From: Lacihabitans sp. CS3-21
Lineage (GTDB): Bacteria; Bacteroidota; Bacteroidia; Cytophagales; Spirosomataceae
Length of the DNA stretch: 64,000 nucleotides
NCBI RefSeq assembly: GCF_024343675.1
Contig: NZ_RJUD01000105.1
Span: 57,178 to 121,177 of the forward strand
Direction of reading: 5' to 3'
The position numbers and the translations under genes are program-made. This document shows positions 34,527 through 42,536 of the stretch, piece by piece. Each line of letters begins with the position of its first letter. Positions within the stretch are counted from its first letter, which is position 1. Under the pieces are notes generated by a model. That model was given only the letters and a program-made list of their open reading frames with translations. It had not been told where the DNA came from and ran no database searches.

Positions 34527-35018
34527 ATGCTTAGGATTTTGCTCATATTCTGTTTTCTAAACACAAATTGGAGTCCTAAGCATGATTTTCATACTTCACT
34601 CACAGAAATTAATTTTAATCCAAAAACGGGTTCTCTAGAATTATCTGTCCGAGTTTTTACAGATGATTTAGAACTAACACTTACCAATTTTAACAAAGGA
34701 AAACTGGTGAAAATTGAAGACCCCGAAGCCACGGTAGATCCGCTCATTGAGCAATATATCAGAAAAAACCTCGCATTGATTTCTCCTGGCAAGGAAGTGA
34801 AATTTGGGAAATTTTATGGAAAAGAAAAAGAGGCTGACGCTACTTGGATTTACCTAGAAATATTTGACTGTAAACAATTGAAAAATTTCACACTCTACAA
34901 TACCATAATGCAAGAAATGTTTGAAGATCAGACCAATCTAGTGAACATTATCTACCCCGCTCAGAAAAAAACCATTGTTTTTGATTCTGAAACGAAAGTC
35001 TCTCCTTGGCCATTTTAA
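34527..35018 (+). CDS. DUF6702-like secreted or periplasmic protein
   Basis: A 163-residue protein. A short hydrophobic N-terminus (MLRILLIFCFLNTNWS) looks like a signal peptide. The body begins HDFHTSLTEINFNPKTGSLELSVRVFTDDLELTLTNF, which I recognise as the DUF6702 pattern, and continues with beta-rich sequence to a conserved-looking NIIYPAQKKTIVFDSETK end. Function unknown. It lies six bases after rseP, so it is cotranscribed with the protease and may act in envelope homeostasis. Confidence 0.65.
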   Translation: MLRILLIFCFLNTNWSPKHDFHTSLTEINFNPKTGSLELSVRVFTDDLELTLTNFNKGKLVKIEDPEATVDPLIEQYIRKNLALISPGKEVKFGKFYGKEKEADATWIYLEIFDCKQLKNFTLYNTIMQEMFEDQTNLVNIIYPAQKKTIVFDSETKVSPWPF

Positions 35019-35052
35019 TGGAAATTTTAAAGACAAAATCGGAATAGTATGC

Positions 35053-35081
35053 TTGCATAACATCAAAAATGTTTAGTTTTG
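35053..35081 (+). promoter_or_regulatory. Promoter of the MarR gene
   Basis: TTG (35053-35055), 18 bases, TAGTTTTG (35074-35081). 31 bases upstream of ATG 35113. Confidence 0.65.
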
Positions 35082-35112
35082 TAAAACTATTGATTAGAAT
35101 TCTTTGGGCAAG

Positions 35113-35577
35113 ATGAAAAAAGAAAAAACCTTAGACTTTCATATAAAGTGGGTTTGGCACGGTATATCACGCATGTACAATATATATGCGGCAAGTGAAG
35201 ATATGACAATGTCTATAGGCTATGTCTTGCTCAATATCGACTTGGAAAAGGGCACACCTGCCACAAAAATTGGACCTTCGATAGGTATGGAGCCAAGAAG
35301 CCTCACCAGAATGCTGAAATCTTTGGAAGAAAAAGGTTGGATTTACAGAGAAACTGACCCCATCGATAAGAGATTTGTAAATGTCTTCTTGACGGATTTG
35401 GGCAAAGAAAAAAGGAGTTTTGCGAGATTGGGTGTAATTGAATTCAACAATAAACTGAGTGAGACATTATCAAAAGAGCAATTGAAAACGTTTTTTGAAG
35501 TAATTCAACAAATAAATGAAATTGTAGATAAGACTTCGGCAGATGCCAAAAATACCGAAATTTCAATACTCGACTAA
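35113..35577 (+). CDS. MarR family transcriptional regulator
   Basis: A winged-helix regulator of about 154 residues. The ATG (MKKEKTLDFHIKWVWHGISRMYN) is preferred over a TTG three codons upstream. The DNA-binding core is TPATKIGPSIGMEPRSLTRMLKSLEEKGWIYRETDPIDKRFVNVFLTDLGKEK (about 55-107), with the wing motif D-x-R. MarR dimers sense phenolic compounds or oxidants and repress efflux or degradation genes. Here the following genes are a small barrel-like protein and a Nudix enzyme, so its target is not obvious. Confidence 0.9.
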   Translation: MKKEKTLDFHIKWVWHGISRMYNIYAASEDMTMSIGYVLLNIDLEKGTPATKIGPSIGMEPRSLTRMLKSLEEKGWIYRETDPIDKRFVNVFLTDLGKEKRSFARLGVIEFNNKLSETLSKEQLKTFFEVIQQINEIVDKTSADAKNTEISILD

Positions 35578-35587
35578 TTCTAGTCAA

Positions 35588-36034
35588 ATGATTAATTATT
35601 TAAAAGCATATCTTATCATAATTATAGCAGGCTTTGGTACAGCTACAGTAGCACAAAGTGTTGTTTATTACCCTTTTAATTCAGTACTTGGAATTAGCAC
35701 CAATCCTTCCAAGGCCATTTGGCTTGATGTGAAATTTCAAACCAACTCTTACTTTTCTTCGTTAAGCACAGATATCTCTCCAGAGATAAATCTAAAAAAA
35801 ACACCGAAGTCTATAACTTATTTAGGAGGAGGCTTGAAGATGAATTATCTAAATGCCATAGAAAATAACAATATTTTAGAAGGTTATTTTATGAATTTTG
35901 GGGTGCGATTAATGCCTTTTGAGAAATACAAAAAGGTTCAGATAGCTTTCGAAGTCTCACCTTATGCAGGAAGAAAGTTTGACATAGGCGTGTTCAGAAC
36001 AAACTTTGGAATAGGTTATAATTTTTCAAGATAA
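35588..36034 (+). CDS. Small outer-membrane-like protein, unknown function
   Basis: About 148 residues. I use ATG 35588, because from there the protein starts with a signal peptide (MINYLKAYLIIIIAGFGTATVAQS); an upstream ATG would run inside marR. The mature part has amphipathic strands with terminal aromatics (SVVYYPFNSVLGIST, AIWLDVKFQTNSYFSSL, LEGYFMNFGVRLMPF, VQIAFEVSPYAG, ...GIGYNFSR), consistent with a small beta-barrel ending in a strand with an aromatic near the C-terminus. No family recognised. Confidence 0.6.
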   Translation: MINYLKAYLIIIIAGFGTATVAQSVVYYPFNSVLGISTNPSKAIWLDVKFQTNSYFSSLSTDISPEINLKKTPKSITYLGGGLKMNYLNAIENNNILEGYFMNFGVRLMPFEKYKKVQIAFEVSPYAGRKFDIGVFRTNFGIGYNFSR

Positions 36035-36040
36035 GCTTTG

Positions 36041-36475
36041 ATGAAAACCAGACCCTCGGCTATAATTCTATCTGATAATAAACTACTTACACTCAAGTAT
36101 AATTACAATGGCAATTTGTTGTATGCAATTCCTGGTGGTAATCTGGAATTTGGCGAAAAACTAGAAGTTGCTTTAAAAAGAGAATTGGAAGAAGAAATAG
36201 GCGTGGAGATTGAGATTCAGAATTTACTTTTCTTGGCTGAAGTGCATCAACCGAATAAAGACACCTTACATTGTGTTTTTAACGCCAAAATAGTTTCTGG
36301 CAAACTAGAACTTAATCCAAAAGAAACATCTGCATTAGAAATTTGTTGGTTGCCGATAAATAATCTTGATGAATATAACCTCTATCCCAACTTAAATACC
36401 CAGATAAAAGAACATTTTATAGAAGCCAAAGATCACCAAGTTTTTCTCGGTGAAATATCTCAACCTTGGTTTTAA
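36041..36475 (+). CDS. Nudix hydrolase family protein
   Basis: A 144-residue Nudix enzyme. The Nudix box GGNLEFGEKLEVALKRELEEEIGVEIE (about 32-58) fits GX5EX7REUXEEXGU and supplies the metal-binding glutamates. ATG 36041 directly follows a TTG that would add one residue. Substrate unknown: the family hydrolyses nucleoside diphosphates linked to other groups. It is the last gene before a bidirectional terminator. Confidence 0.9.
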   Translation: MKTRPSAIILSDNKLLTLKYNYNGNLLYAIPGGNLEFGEKLEVALKRELEEEIGVEIEIQNLLFLAEVHQPNKDTLHCVFNAKIVSGKLELNPKETSALEICWLPINNLDEYNLYPNLNTQIKEHFIEAKDHQVFLGEISQPWF

Positions 36476-36477
36476 CA

Positions 36478-36506
36478 AAAAAATGGCGACCGAAGTCGCC
36501 ATTTTT
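36478..36506. terminator. Bidirectional terminator
   Basis: Perfect 10-base stem AAATGGCGAC/GTCGCCATTT with a CGAA loop and A/T runs on both sides. It serves the Nudix gene (+) and the convergent secreted protein gene (-). Confidence 0.9.
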
Positions 36507-36510
36507 ATTG

Positions 36511-37578
36511 TCAGAAATTATTTCCTCTCCTACCCGAATCGTTGGTTTTTCCTCTATCTGGCAAGCTTCTTCTTCCACTGTCACTGCCTCTACTCGATCC
36601 ATTGTCAGAGCTTTTGGTAGATGGTCTCGGAGTTAGTATTTCCTCTCTCCTATTGCTCTCACGACCTCTTGATGAAGTGCTGGGAGCTTCTGTTCTACTA
36701 TTTCCATTTCTCTGAGGTGTGGTACTAGGAGCATCGCTTCTAGAGCTTCCACTTCCCCAAGTACCTGAGTTGCTTCTGCTTTCATTTGACTTTGAATCTC
36801 TACTGCTTCCACTGTTTCTACTATCTAAAGATCTTGAATCTCTACTACTGCTGTTGTTTCTATTGTCCGAAGATCTCGAATCTCTGCTGTAGTTATTGTT
36901 TCTGTTGTTATTCCTGTCTTCGGTTCTGCTACGGTTACTGTTGTTGTTCCAATCTCTATTGCTATTGTTACTTCTATTCCAGCTTCTGTCTCTATCCCAG
37001 TTGTCGTTTCTGTTCCAGTTATTGTTTCTGTGATTCCAATTGCTGGTGTAGCTTCTGTTTCTATAATAGACGTGGTTATGAGGAAAAAAAGCTCTTGGGT
37101 GATACCCAAACGAAATACTTCCGTAACCTCTTCTGTCAAAACGATAAAAATCATAAGTACTGCCGAAGTACCAAGGCAAATATCCTCTATAGCTCAATCC
37201 ACGAGCACTATAACCGTAGTAGGTTCTGTCCCAATCGCGAAGTTCAATGCCTATCAAACGGTTAAGATCAACCACGTCCTCCCAGATTTCGTCTTGCTCA
37301 AAAGCACTCAAAAACCCGTCAGATTGGTAGGCATACTCTTTTCTTTCGATACGCTCCAATTTGTTATAAAGCCTCTCTGCTTCTCTACGAGTAAGACTAC
37401 CATTGTCTCTTCCGTCTGAAATCCTCACCCTGATGTCCCATCGCCAGTCAAAATCTTCATCATAAAAGTACCTATCTGGGCCATCGTAAGAAGTGCCATA
37501 TTCGTCATTATAATCATATTGAGCATTCACATTTGCTCCAAAAAGTATTATTCCGAAAAAAACCACCAAAGCTCTCAT
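36511..37578 (-). CDS. Secreted protein with Asn/Arg/Ser-rich low-complexity C-terminus
   Basis: A 355-residue protein with a signal peptide (MRALVVFFGIILFGANVNA). Residues about 20-125 are acidic and aromatic (YDYNDEYGTSYDGPDRYFYDEDFDWRWDIRVRISDGRDNGSLTRREAERLYNKLERIE), a pattern reminiscent of small calcium- or metal-responsive periplasmic proteins. From about 185 to the end it is repetitive: Asn, Arg, Asp, Ser and Trp early (NRNDNWDRDRSWNRSNN), then Ser/Arg/Asp (SSRDSRSLDSRNSGSS), then Ser/Arg/Gly. No family identified. The repetitive coding sequence creates long spurious frames on both strands. Confidence 0.7.
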   Translation of the reverse strand: MRALVVFFGIILFGANVNAQYDYNDEYGTSYDGPDRYFYDEDFDWRWDIRVRISDGRDNGSLTRREAERLYNKLERIERKEYAYQSDGFLSAFEQDEIWEDVVDLNRLIGIELRDWDRTYYGYSARGLSYRGYLPWYFGSTYDFYRFDRRGYGSISFGYHPRAFFPHNHVYYRNRSYTSNWNHRNNNWNRNDNWDRDRSWNRSNNSNRDWNNNSNRSRTEDRNNNRNNNYSRDSRSSDNRNNSSSRDSRSLDSRNSGSSRDSKSNESRSNSGTWGSGSSRSDAPSTTPQRNGNSRTEAPSTSSRGRESNRREEILTPRPSTKSSDNGSSRGSDSGRRSLPDRGKTNDSGRRGNNF

Positions 37579-37662
37579 AATTGTAGAAGTTTAAATTTGA
37601 ACATTAGATGCATAAAAGTAACCGAAGGTTTACTAAGGAATTGTTAATGAAAATATAATAAT

Positions 37663-37694
37663 AAAAAAGCCTCCATTTCTAATAAAATGGAGGC
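37663..37694 (-). terminator. pyk terminator
   Basis: Minus strand: 10-base stem GCCTCCATTT/AAATGGAGGC-type (37669-37694) with a short AT loop, then TTTTTT. Confidence 0.88.
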
Positions 37695-37716
37695 TCCAAA
37701 AAAATATTTTCCTAAC

Positions 37717-39171
37717 TTAAACCACACTCAACCTCACTGTATTGGTTCTGTTGTTTTCCGTAAGTGGGAAACTCATAGTATTGATATACTTGTCGCCAGT
37801 TTGTAACAAACCTTTATCTACCAAATATTTGTTGGCCTCTTCCAGCATATCACCTGAGTTGGCATACTTAATTTTTTCTAATGCAATAACCTCCACACCC
37901 CAATACAAGCTCAACTGTGTCATTAGTTTAGTATTTGATGTAAAGATATAAATGTTGGCCTTCGGTCTGTGGTGCGAAAGTCTCACTGCTGTATAACCTG
38001 ATGAAGTGATACCTATCAAGGCTTTAACATTCAAATCTCTTGCCATTCTACATCCCATCATGATAACAGTATCGTTGTCCTTATCATCAGAAACATAGTC
38101 TGCCTCCGTTACTCTTGTATGGTGACGGAAATATAATCTTGAAGGATCCCCAAATTTCTCTACATGAGCGATTGTCTTAGACATGGTCTCTACAGAGAGC
38201 AAAGGATATTTTCCTGAAGCACTTTCGGCACTTAGCATAACAGCATCGGCTCCGTCCAATACAGCATTGGCTACGTCACCTACCTCTGCTCTGGTTGGGC
38301 TTGGGCTATCTATCATACTTTCAAGCATTTGTGTGGCAACAATCACTGGTTTACCTGCCAAATGGCACTTGTGTATTAATATTTTTTGGATAATTGGAAC
38401 CTCTTCAGCTGGCATTTCAACTCCTAAGTCACCTCTTGCCACCATTACAGCATCTGTTGCTTCAATGATTTCGTCCATGTTTGTGATAGCTTCAGGCTTT
38501 TCAACCTTGGCTATAACTTTAGCAGATGAACCTTTTGATTTTATGTATTCTTTGATATCCAAAATCTCTTTAGCTGTTCTTACAAACGAAAGGGCAATCC
38601 AATCCACATCATTAGCCAAGCCAAAGTCCAAATCTGCCCAGTCTTTATCTGTCACAGATGGTTGTGAAATATTGGTATTGGGTAAGTTAACGCCTTTCTT
38701 TTGTTTCAAAAGACCCCCATATACTACCTCTGTGGTAACTTCTTGTTTATCTTTATCCACGCTAATCACTCTTACCTCAAGTTTACCATCGTCCATAAGG
38801 ATTCTGTCACCAAGGCTAACATCTTGAAACATTCCTTTATAAGGCGTACTTGCCCTTTCTGCGTTTCCAACAATATCCTCATTGGTAAAAACAAATTGGT
38901 TACCTGCAATTAATTCAACACCAGCATTGCCACCTACCATTTCTCCAACACGAATTTTTGGCCCTTGCAAATCCTGCAAAATGGCACAGTTGAATCCGTA
39001 TTCTGTATTTATTTTTCTAATTTTTTCTATTCTTAGTTTGTGATCCTCATGCGTGCCGTGCGAAAAATTCAATCGAAATACATTTACACCCGCCTGAGCC
39101 AAAGCCACCAACATTTCTTCAGATTCAGAAGCTGGGCCTACTGTTGCTACAATTTTTGTTCTTTTATTCAT
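37717..39171 (-). CDS. pyk: Pyruvate kinase
   Basis: The last step of glycolysis, PEP + ADP to pyruvate + ATP. The 484 residues are full length. NKRTKIVATVGPASES begins the A domain. LNFSHGTHEDH near 33-43, DLQGPKIRVG near 65-74, the IAKVEKPEAITNMDEI segment with the catalytic Lys (near 219), ARGDLGVEMP and the TQMLESMIDSPSPTRAEVGDVANAVLDGADAVMLS signature are intact. The C-terminal regulatory domain spans about 350-484. Monocistronic, with a long leader. Confidence 0.97.
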   Translation of the reverse strand: MNKRTKIVATVGPASESEEMLVALAQAGVNVFRLNFSHGTHEDHKLRIEKIRKINTEYGFNCAILQDLQGPKIRVGEMVGGNAGVELIAGNQFVFTNEDIVGNAERASTPYKGMFQDVSLGDRILMDDGKLEVRVISVDKDKQEVTTEVVYGGLLKQKKGVNLPNTNISQPSVTDKDWADLDFGLANDVDWIALSFVRTAKEILDIKEYIKSKGSSAKVIAKVEKPEAITNMDEIIEATDAVMVARGDLGVEMPAEEVPIIQKILIHKCHLAGKPVIVATQMLESMIDSPSPTRAEVGDVANAVLDGADAVMLSAESASGKYPLLSVETMSKTIAHVEKFGDPSRLYFRHHTRVTEADYVSDDKDNDTVIMMGCRMARDLNVKALIGITSSGYTAVRLSHHRPKANIYIFTSNTKLMTQLSLYWGVEVIALEKIKYANSGDMLEEANKYLVDKGLLQTGDKYINTMSFPLTENNRTNTVRLSVV

Positions 39172-39253
39172 ATAATAGATTAATAATTTCGGAGAATTGA
39201 ATACTTTTTAAGCCAAAAGATCCGGTATTCGCCACATTTCGATGTTTCAATCA

Positions 39254-39261
39254 CAAAATTA
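39254..39261 (-). promoter_or_regulatory. Candidate -7 box for pyk
   Basis: TAATTTTG on the minus strand, 82 bases upstream of the pyk start. The -33 element is weak. Confidence 0.35.
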
Positions 39262-39377
39262 AAAATATTAGTTTACACTAACAGAATAAAATTTCAGTTT
39301 GTTAGGATTTGAATAGCATATTATTCCTATTTTCTCTTTAGAAGCCCAACAAAATCAATCTGCATCTGTATTTTAAT

Positions 39378-39385
39378 TATTTTTG
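39378..39385 (+). promoter_or_regulatory. -7 box for leuA
   Basis: TATTTTTG 42 bases before the leuA start codon. Confidence 0.45.
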
Positions 39386-39427
39386 TACTCCATTATGAAC
39401 GAGTACCAAACATTTTAAGACAATACT

Positions 39428-40588
39428 ATGAGCGAGAAAATCTATGTTTTCGATACCACACTAAGAGATGGTGAGCAAGTGCCAGGTTGCCAGCTTAACC
39501 TTGAGGAGAAGCTAATGATAGCCAGAGAACTCGACAAACTAGGAGTGGATATTATCGAAGCAGGATTTCCAATCTCTAGTCCGGGTGATTTCAAGTCGGT
39601 GGAAGGCATAGCCAGTGTAGTAGAAAATGCTACTGTCTGTGGATTGACCCGCTCGGTAAAAAAGGACATAGAAGTGGCAGCAGAAGCACTTAAGCCTGCT
39701 CGAAAGCCTAGAATTCATACTGGAATTGGTGCTTCTGATATTCATATTTTACATAAGTTTAATAGCAACAGAGACGAAATTCTACAAAGAGGCGTAGATG
39801 CAGTAAAATATGCTAAGAGCTTTGTAGAGGATGTAGAATTTTATGCTGAAGATGCCGGAAGAGCAGATTTGGAGTTTTTAGCCAGATTAACCGAAGCAGT
39901 TATAAAAGCTGGAGCAACAGTTGTAAACCTTCCGGACACAACTGGTTATTTGTTGCCTCACCAAATGTACGACAGAGTAGATTATTTGATGAATAATGTA
40001 CCAAATGTGGACAAAGCCATCCTTTCTATGCATTGTCACAACGACTTAGGAATGGCTACGGCCAACACTATAGCGGGTATCAGAGCTGGAGCAAGACAAG
40101 TAGAAGTAACTATAAACGGTATTGGAGAAAGGGCTGGAAATACATCATTGGAAGAAATAGTGATGACCTTAAAAGTACACAAAGACTTGGGCTTACACAC
40201 TGATATCAACACCGAAATGCTCTATCCATTAAGTCAGTTGGTATCTAAAACCATGCGAATGCCTGTTCAAGCAAACAAGGCTATTGTGGGTCGTAATGCA
40301 TTTGCACATTCATCAGGCATACACCAAGATGGTTTCTTGAAGCATTCGCAAAACTACGAAATCATGACCCCGCAAGAAGTGGGCATTAATAAATCTGACA
40401 TTGTTTTGACAGCTAGAAGTGGCCGTCATGCCTTAAAACACCGCCTTTCATTATTAGGATTTAATGTGGGCAAAGACAAAATCGATGAAACCTACGATCA
40501 GTTTCTGGAGCTTGCAGATAAGATAAAAGAGGTAAACGACAAAGACTTGGTGGTTTTGATGAAACAACTCACTGAGGCTGAGGTATAG
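39428..40588 (+). CDS. leuA: 2-isopropylmalate synthase, short form
   Basis: Condenses acetyl-CoA with 2-ketoisovalerate in leucine synthesis. It is a 386-residue TIM barrel plus helical subdomain: [21 protein letters not shown] (about 8-28, metal and keto-acid site), [48 protein letters not shown] (about 202-240) and [13 protein letters not shown]. It stops where classical LeuA (about 500-560 residues) goes on to the allosteric LeuA dimer domain, so leucine feedback of the usual kind is not expected. Homocitrate or citramalate synthase relatives are alternatives. leuB, leuC and leuD are not adjacent. Confidence 0.85.
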   Translation: MSEKIYVFDTTLRDGEQVPGCQLNLEEKLMIARELDKLGVDIIEAGFPISSPGDFKSVEGIASVVENATVCGLTRSVKKDIEVAAEALKPARKPRIHTGIGASDIHILHKFNSNRDEILQRGVDAVKYAKSFVEDVEFYAEDAGRADLEFLARLTEAVIKAGATVVNLPDTTGYLLPHQMYDRVDYLMNNVPNVDKAILSMHCHNDLGMATANTIAGIRAGARQVEVTINGIGERAGNTSLEEIVMTLKVHKDLGLHTDINTEMLYPLSQLVSKTMRMPVQANKAIVGRNAFAHSSGIHQDGFLKHSQNYEIMTPQEVGINKSDIVLTARSGRHALKHRLSLLGFNVGKDKIDETYDQFLELADKIKEVNDKDLVVLMKQLTEAEV

Positions 40589-40622
40589 AAAAAACTCCTA
40601 TCACATTTTTTCAAAAAAAATA

Positions 40623-41198
40623 ATGGAATCTGAAATTCAGAACGTCCCTAGTTCTTACTATGCCATTGATGTAGCTACCAAAGAAATGGGATTTACGATG
40701 CCCTCTGATATTCTCACTTGTTCACTTTTAAAAACGCTGGCTGGGTCAAAACCAAATGGCAAGTTTCTAGAACTTGGTACAGGAACGGGCCTATCTACTG
40801 CTTGGATTTTGGATGGAATAAATGAAAAATCTTCTTTGATCTCGATTGACAATGATCCAAAACTTCTAGAAATAGCACAAAAACACCTTGGAAACGATAC
40901 ACGCCTCAGCCTAGAATGTGTCGATGGGGAAGTATGGGTGAACCAGAACTTAGGTCAAAAATTCGATTATATCTTTGCAGATACTTGGCATGGAAAATAT
41001 TTGATGCTCGATGAAGTTTTGGAAATGCTAAATATCGGCGGTTTGTACATCATCGATGACATGCTTCCGCAGGAGAACTGGCCAGAAGGACACGCAGAAA
41101 AGGCACTAAAATTAGAAAAATATTTGGAGAAAAGATCAGACCTGAAATTAACAAAACTAAATTGGGCTACTGGAATTATGATTGCTGTGAAAGTTTAA
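40623..41198 (+). CDS. Class I SAM-dependent methyltransferase (O-methyltransferase-like)
   Basis: A 191-residue Rossmann methyltransferase. The SAM motif is FLELGTGTGLSTAWI (about 48-62), followed by SLISIDNDPKLLEIAQKHLG (acidic ribose-binding Asp), FDYIFADTWHGKY and LYIIDDMLPQ. The layout resembles catechol O-methyltransferase-like proteins; the acceptor is unknown. It lies 34 bases after leuA on the same strand and is probably cotranscribed. Confidence 0.85.
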   Translation: MESEIQNVPSSYYAIDVATKEMGFTMPSDILTCSLLKTLAGSKPNGKFLELGTGTGLSTAWILDGINEKSSLISIDNDPKLLEIAQKHLGNDTRLSLECVDGEVWVNQNLGQKFDYIFADTWHGKYLMLDEVLEMLNIGGLYIIDDMLPQENWPEGHAEKALKLEKYLEKRSDLKLTKLNWATGIMIAVKV

Positions 41199-41263
41199 TT
41201 AAAAAAACATCAAACCTATTTCTAATAAAATTTGCCATAATCTCCACTAAATCAGCAACAAGT

Positions 41264-41294
41264 TTTGGTTCGTAAATATTTTTTCATAACTTTG
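41264..41294 (+). promoter_or_regulatory. Promoter of the rplM-rpsI unit
   Basis: TTTG (41264-41267), 19 bases, TAACTTTG (41287-41294), an excellent Bacteroidota promoter about 208 bases upstream of rplM. Confidence 0.8.
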
Positions 41295-41299
41295 CAGCC

Positions 41300-41501
41300 C
41301 CAAATACCGCCTTATGGGTGCTGCCCGCTCTCGTAAGGCCAAGCAAATTATATGAAAAGTAGGAGTTCCGACCTGCTTTATGTGCTTAAAATTAGCATCT
41401 TATAATTAGAAAAAATTTGGATTGAAACAGAGTAAACTGATTGGGTAAGGTCCTCTTTTTGAATTCATAAATTGATTAATTAACGTTAAAAATTAGTACT
41501 C
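41300..41501 (+). promoter_or_regulatory. Long structured 5' leader of rplM, candidate ribosomal protein leader
   Basis: About 200 untranslated bases lie between the promoter and the GTG start. Stems seen by eye: GCCTTATG (41311-41318) with CGTAAGGC (41334-41341) around a 15-base loop, and AGTAGG with CCTGCT a little downstream, each with one wobble pair. The position before rplM suggests autoregulation by L13 or S9. Ribosomal-protein leaders are described in Bacteroidia, but I cannot match this one to a known family. Confidence 0.5.
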
Positions 41502-41951
41502 GTGGATCAATTAAGTTATAGAACTGTATCGGCAAATCGCCAAACAGTAGAAAAAAAATGGGTTGTGATAGACGCCAGCAATCAAATATTGGGTCGTCTT
41601 TCTAGTCAGATTGTAAATATTTTAAGAGGCAAAAACAAGCCTTCGTTTACACCTCATGTTGACTGTGGAGACAACGTGATAGTGATTAATGCAGAGAAAA
41701 TTCGTTTGACTGGTAAGAAAATGACTGACAAAGTCTATACCCGTCATACAGGCCACCCAGGTGGACAACGTTTCGCTACGCCAAGAGAGCTAATGGCTAA
41801 AGATGGTAGAAAAGTAGTAGAAATGGCCATCAAAGGTATGTTGCCTAAGAATCGTTTGGGAAGCAAATTGTATACAAATCTATATGTATACGAAGGAGCT
41901 GAGCATCCGCATCAGGCACAAACGCCTACAACTATCGAAATTAATAATTAA
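41502..41951 (+). CDS. rplM: 50S ribosomal protein L13
   Basis: A 149-residue protein of the large subunit. Start is GTG (DQLSYRTVSANRQTVEKKWVVIDA). Typical L13 segments: WVVIDASNQILGRLSSQIVNILRGKNKPSFTPHVDCGDNVIVINAEKIRLTGKK, and VEMAIKGMLPKNRLGSKLYTNLYVYEGAEHPHQAQ. Followed 23 bases later by rpsI, the universal pair. Confidence 0.97.
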   Translation: MDQLSYRTVSANRQTVEKKWVVIDASNQILGRLSSQIVNILRGKNKPSFTPHVDCGDNVIVINAEKIRLTGKKMTDKVYTRHTGHPGGQRFATPRELMAKDGRKVVEMAIKGMLPKNRLGSKLYTNLYVYEGAEHPHQAQTPTTIEINN

Positions 41952-41974
41952 GAACGAAAAAAACTTAAAATAAA

Positions 41975-42361
41975 ATGCAGGTAATCAATACCGTTGGTAG
42001 AAGAAAAACAGCAGTTGCCCGTATCTATATGAAGCCTGGTACAGGTGGAGTGACCATTAATGGTCGTGAGATGGCAAATTATTTCCCAACAGAGGTTCTT
42101 CAAATTATTTTGAACCAACCTTTTGGTGTAGTTAACGCTACGGGAAAATATGATCTTAAAGTTAACGTAAGAGGTGGTGGTATCGCTGGACAAGCAGAAG
42201 CTATCAGAATGGCTATTGCTCGTGCATTGTGCGAAGCCGACACTGAGAACAGACCTCCGCTTAAGAAAGAAGGATTCCTTACAAGAGACTCACGTATGGT
42301 GGAGCGTAAGAAATACGGACGTCGTAAAGCTCGTAAGAGATTCCAGTTCTCGAAACGTTAA
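41975..42361 (+). CDS. rpsI: 30S ribosomal protein S9
   Basis: A 128-residue small-subunit protein. [31 protein letters not shown] at the start and the basic tail [19 protein letters not shown], whose last residues reach the decoding centre, are characteristic. Cotranscribed with rplM. Confidence 0.97.
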   Translation: MQVINTVGRRKTAVARIYMKPGTGGVTINGREMANYFPTEVLQIILNQPFGVVNATGKYDLKVNVRGGGIAGQAEAIRMAIARALCEADTENRPPLKKEGFLTRDSRMVERKKYGRRKARKRFQFSKR

Positions 42362-42368
42362 TATTTAT

Positions 42369-42445
42369 AATTTGTTAATTTGGCAATGTGTTAATGTGCT
42401 AATTAAGTTTAATATCGCATTGACTAATTATCGAATTAACAAATT
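42369..42445. repeat. Long imperfect inverted repeat between rpsI and rpsB
   Basis: AATTTGTTAATT (42369-42380) and AATTAACAAATT (42434-42445) are exact 12-base inverted copies, with inner CAATG/CATTG also in register. It could end rpsI transcription or be a degenerate palindromic interspersed repeat. Without the rest of the genome I cannot tell. Confidence 0.5.
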
Positions 42446-42465
42446 AAAAAATTATTCTCGTCCAG

Positions 42466-42493
42466 ACAGTGCTTATCGTGCCCGATGTACTGT
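42466..42493 (+). promoter_or_regulatory. Hairpin in the rpsB leader
   Basis: ACAGT (42466-42470) pairs with ACTGT (42489-42493), with an inner ATCG/CGAT stem. It lies about 45 bases before rpsB and is a possible S2 autoregulatory element; there is no T run, so it is not a normal terminator. Confidence 0.35.
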
Positions 42494-42536
42494 GCTGCAA
42501 ATTCAATTTTTTTCAAAACATTTTTAAACAAAAGAA

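Noticed and set aside
36786..37265. A 159-codon Cys/Tyr-rich frame antisense to the low-complexity secreted protein
   Set aside because: It is a shadow of the repetitive Asn/Arg/Ser codons on the minus strand. Similar shadow frames exist in other phases there.
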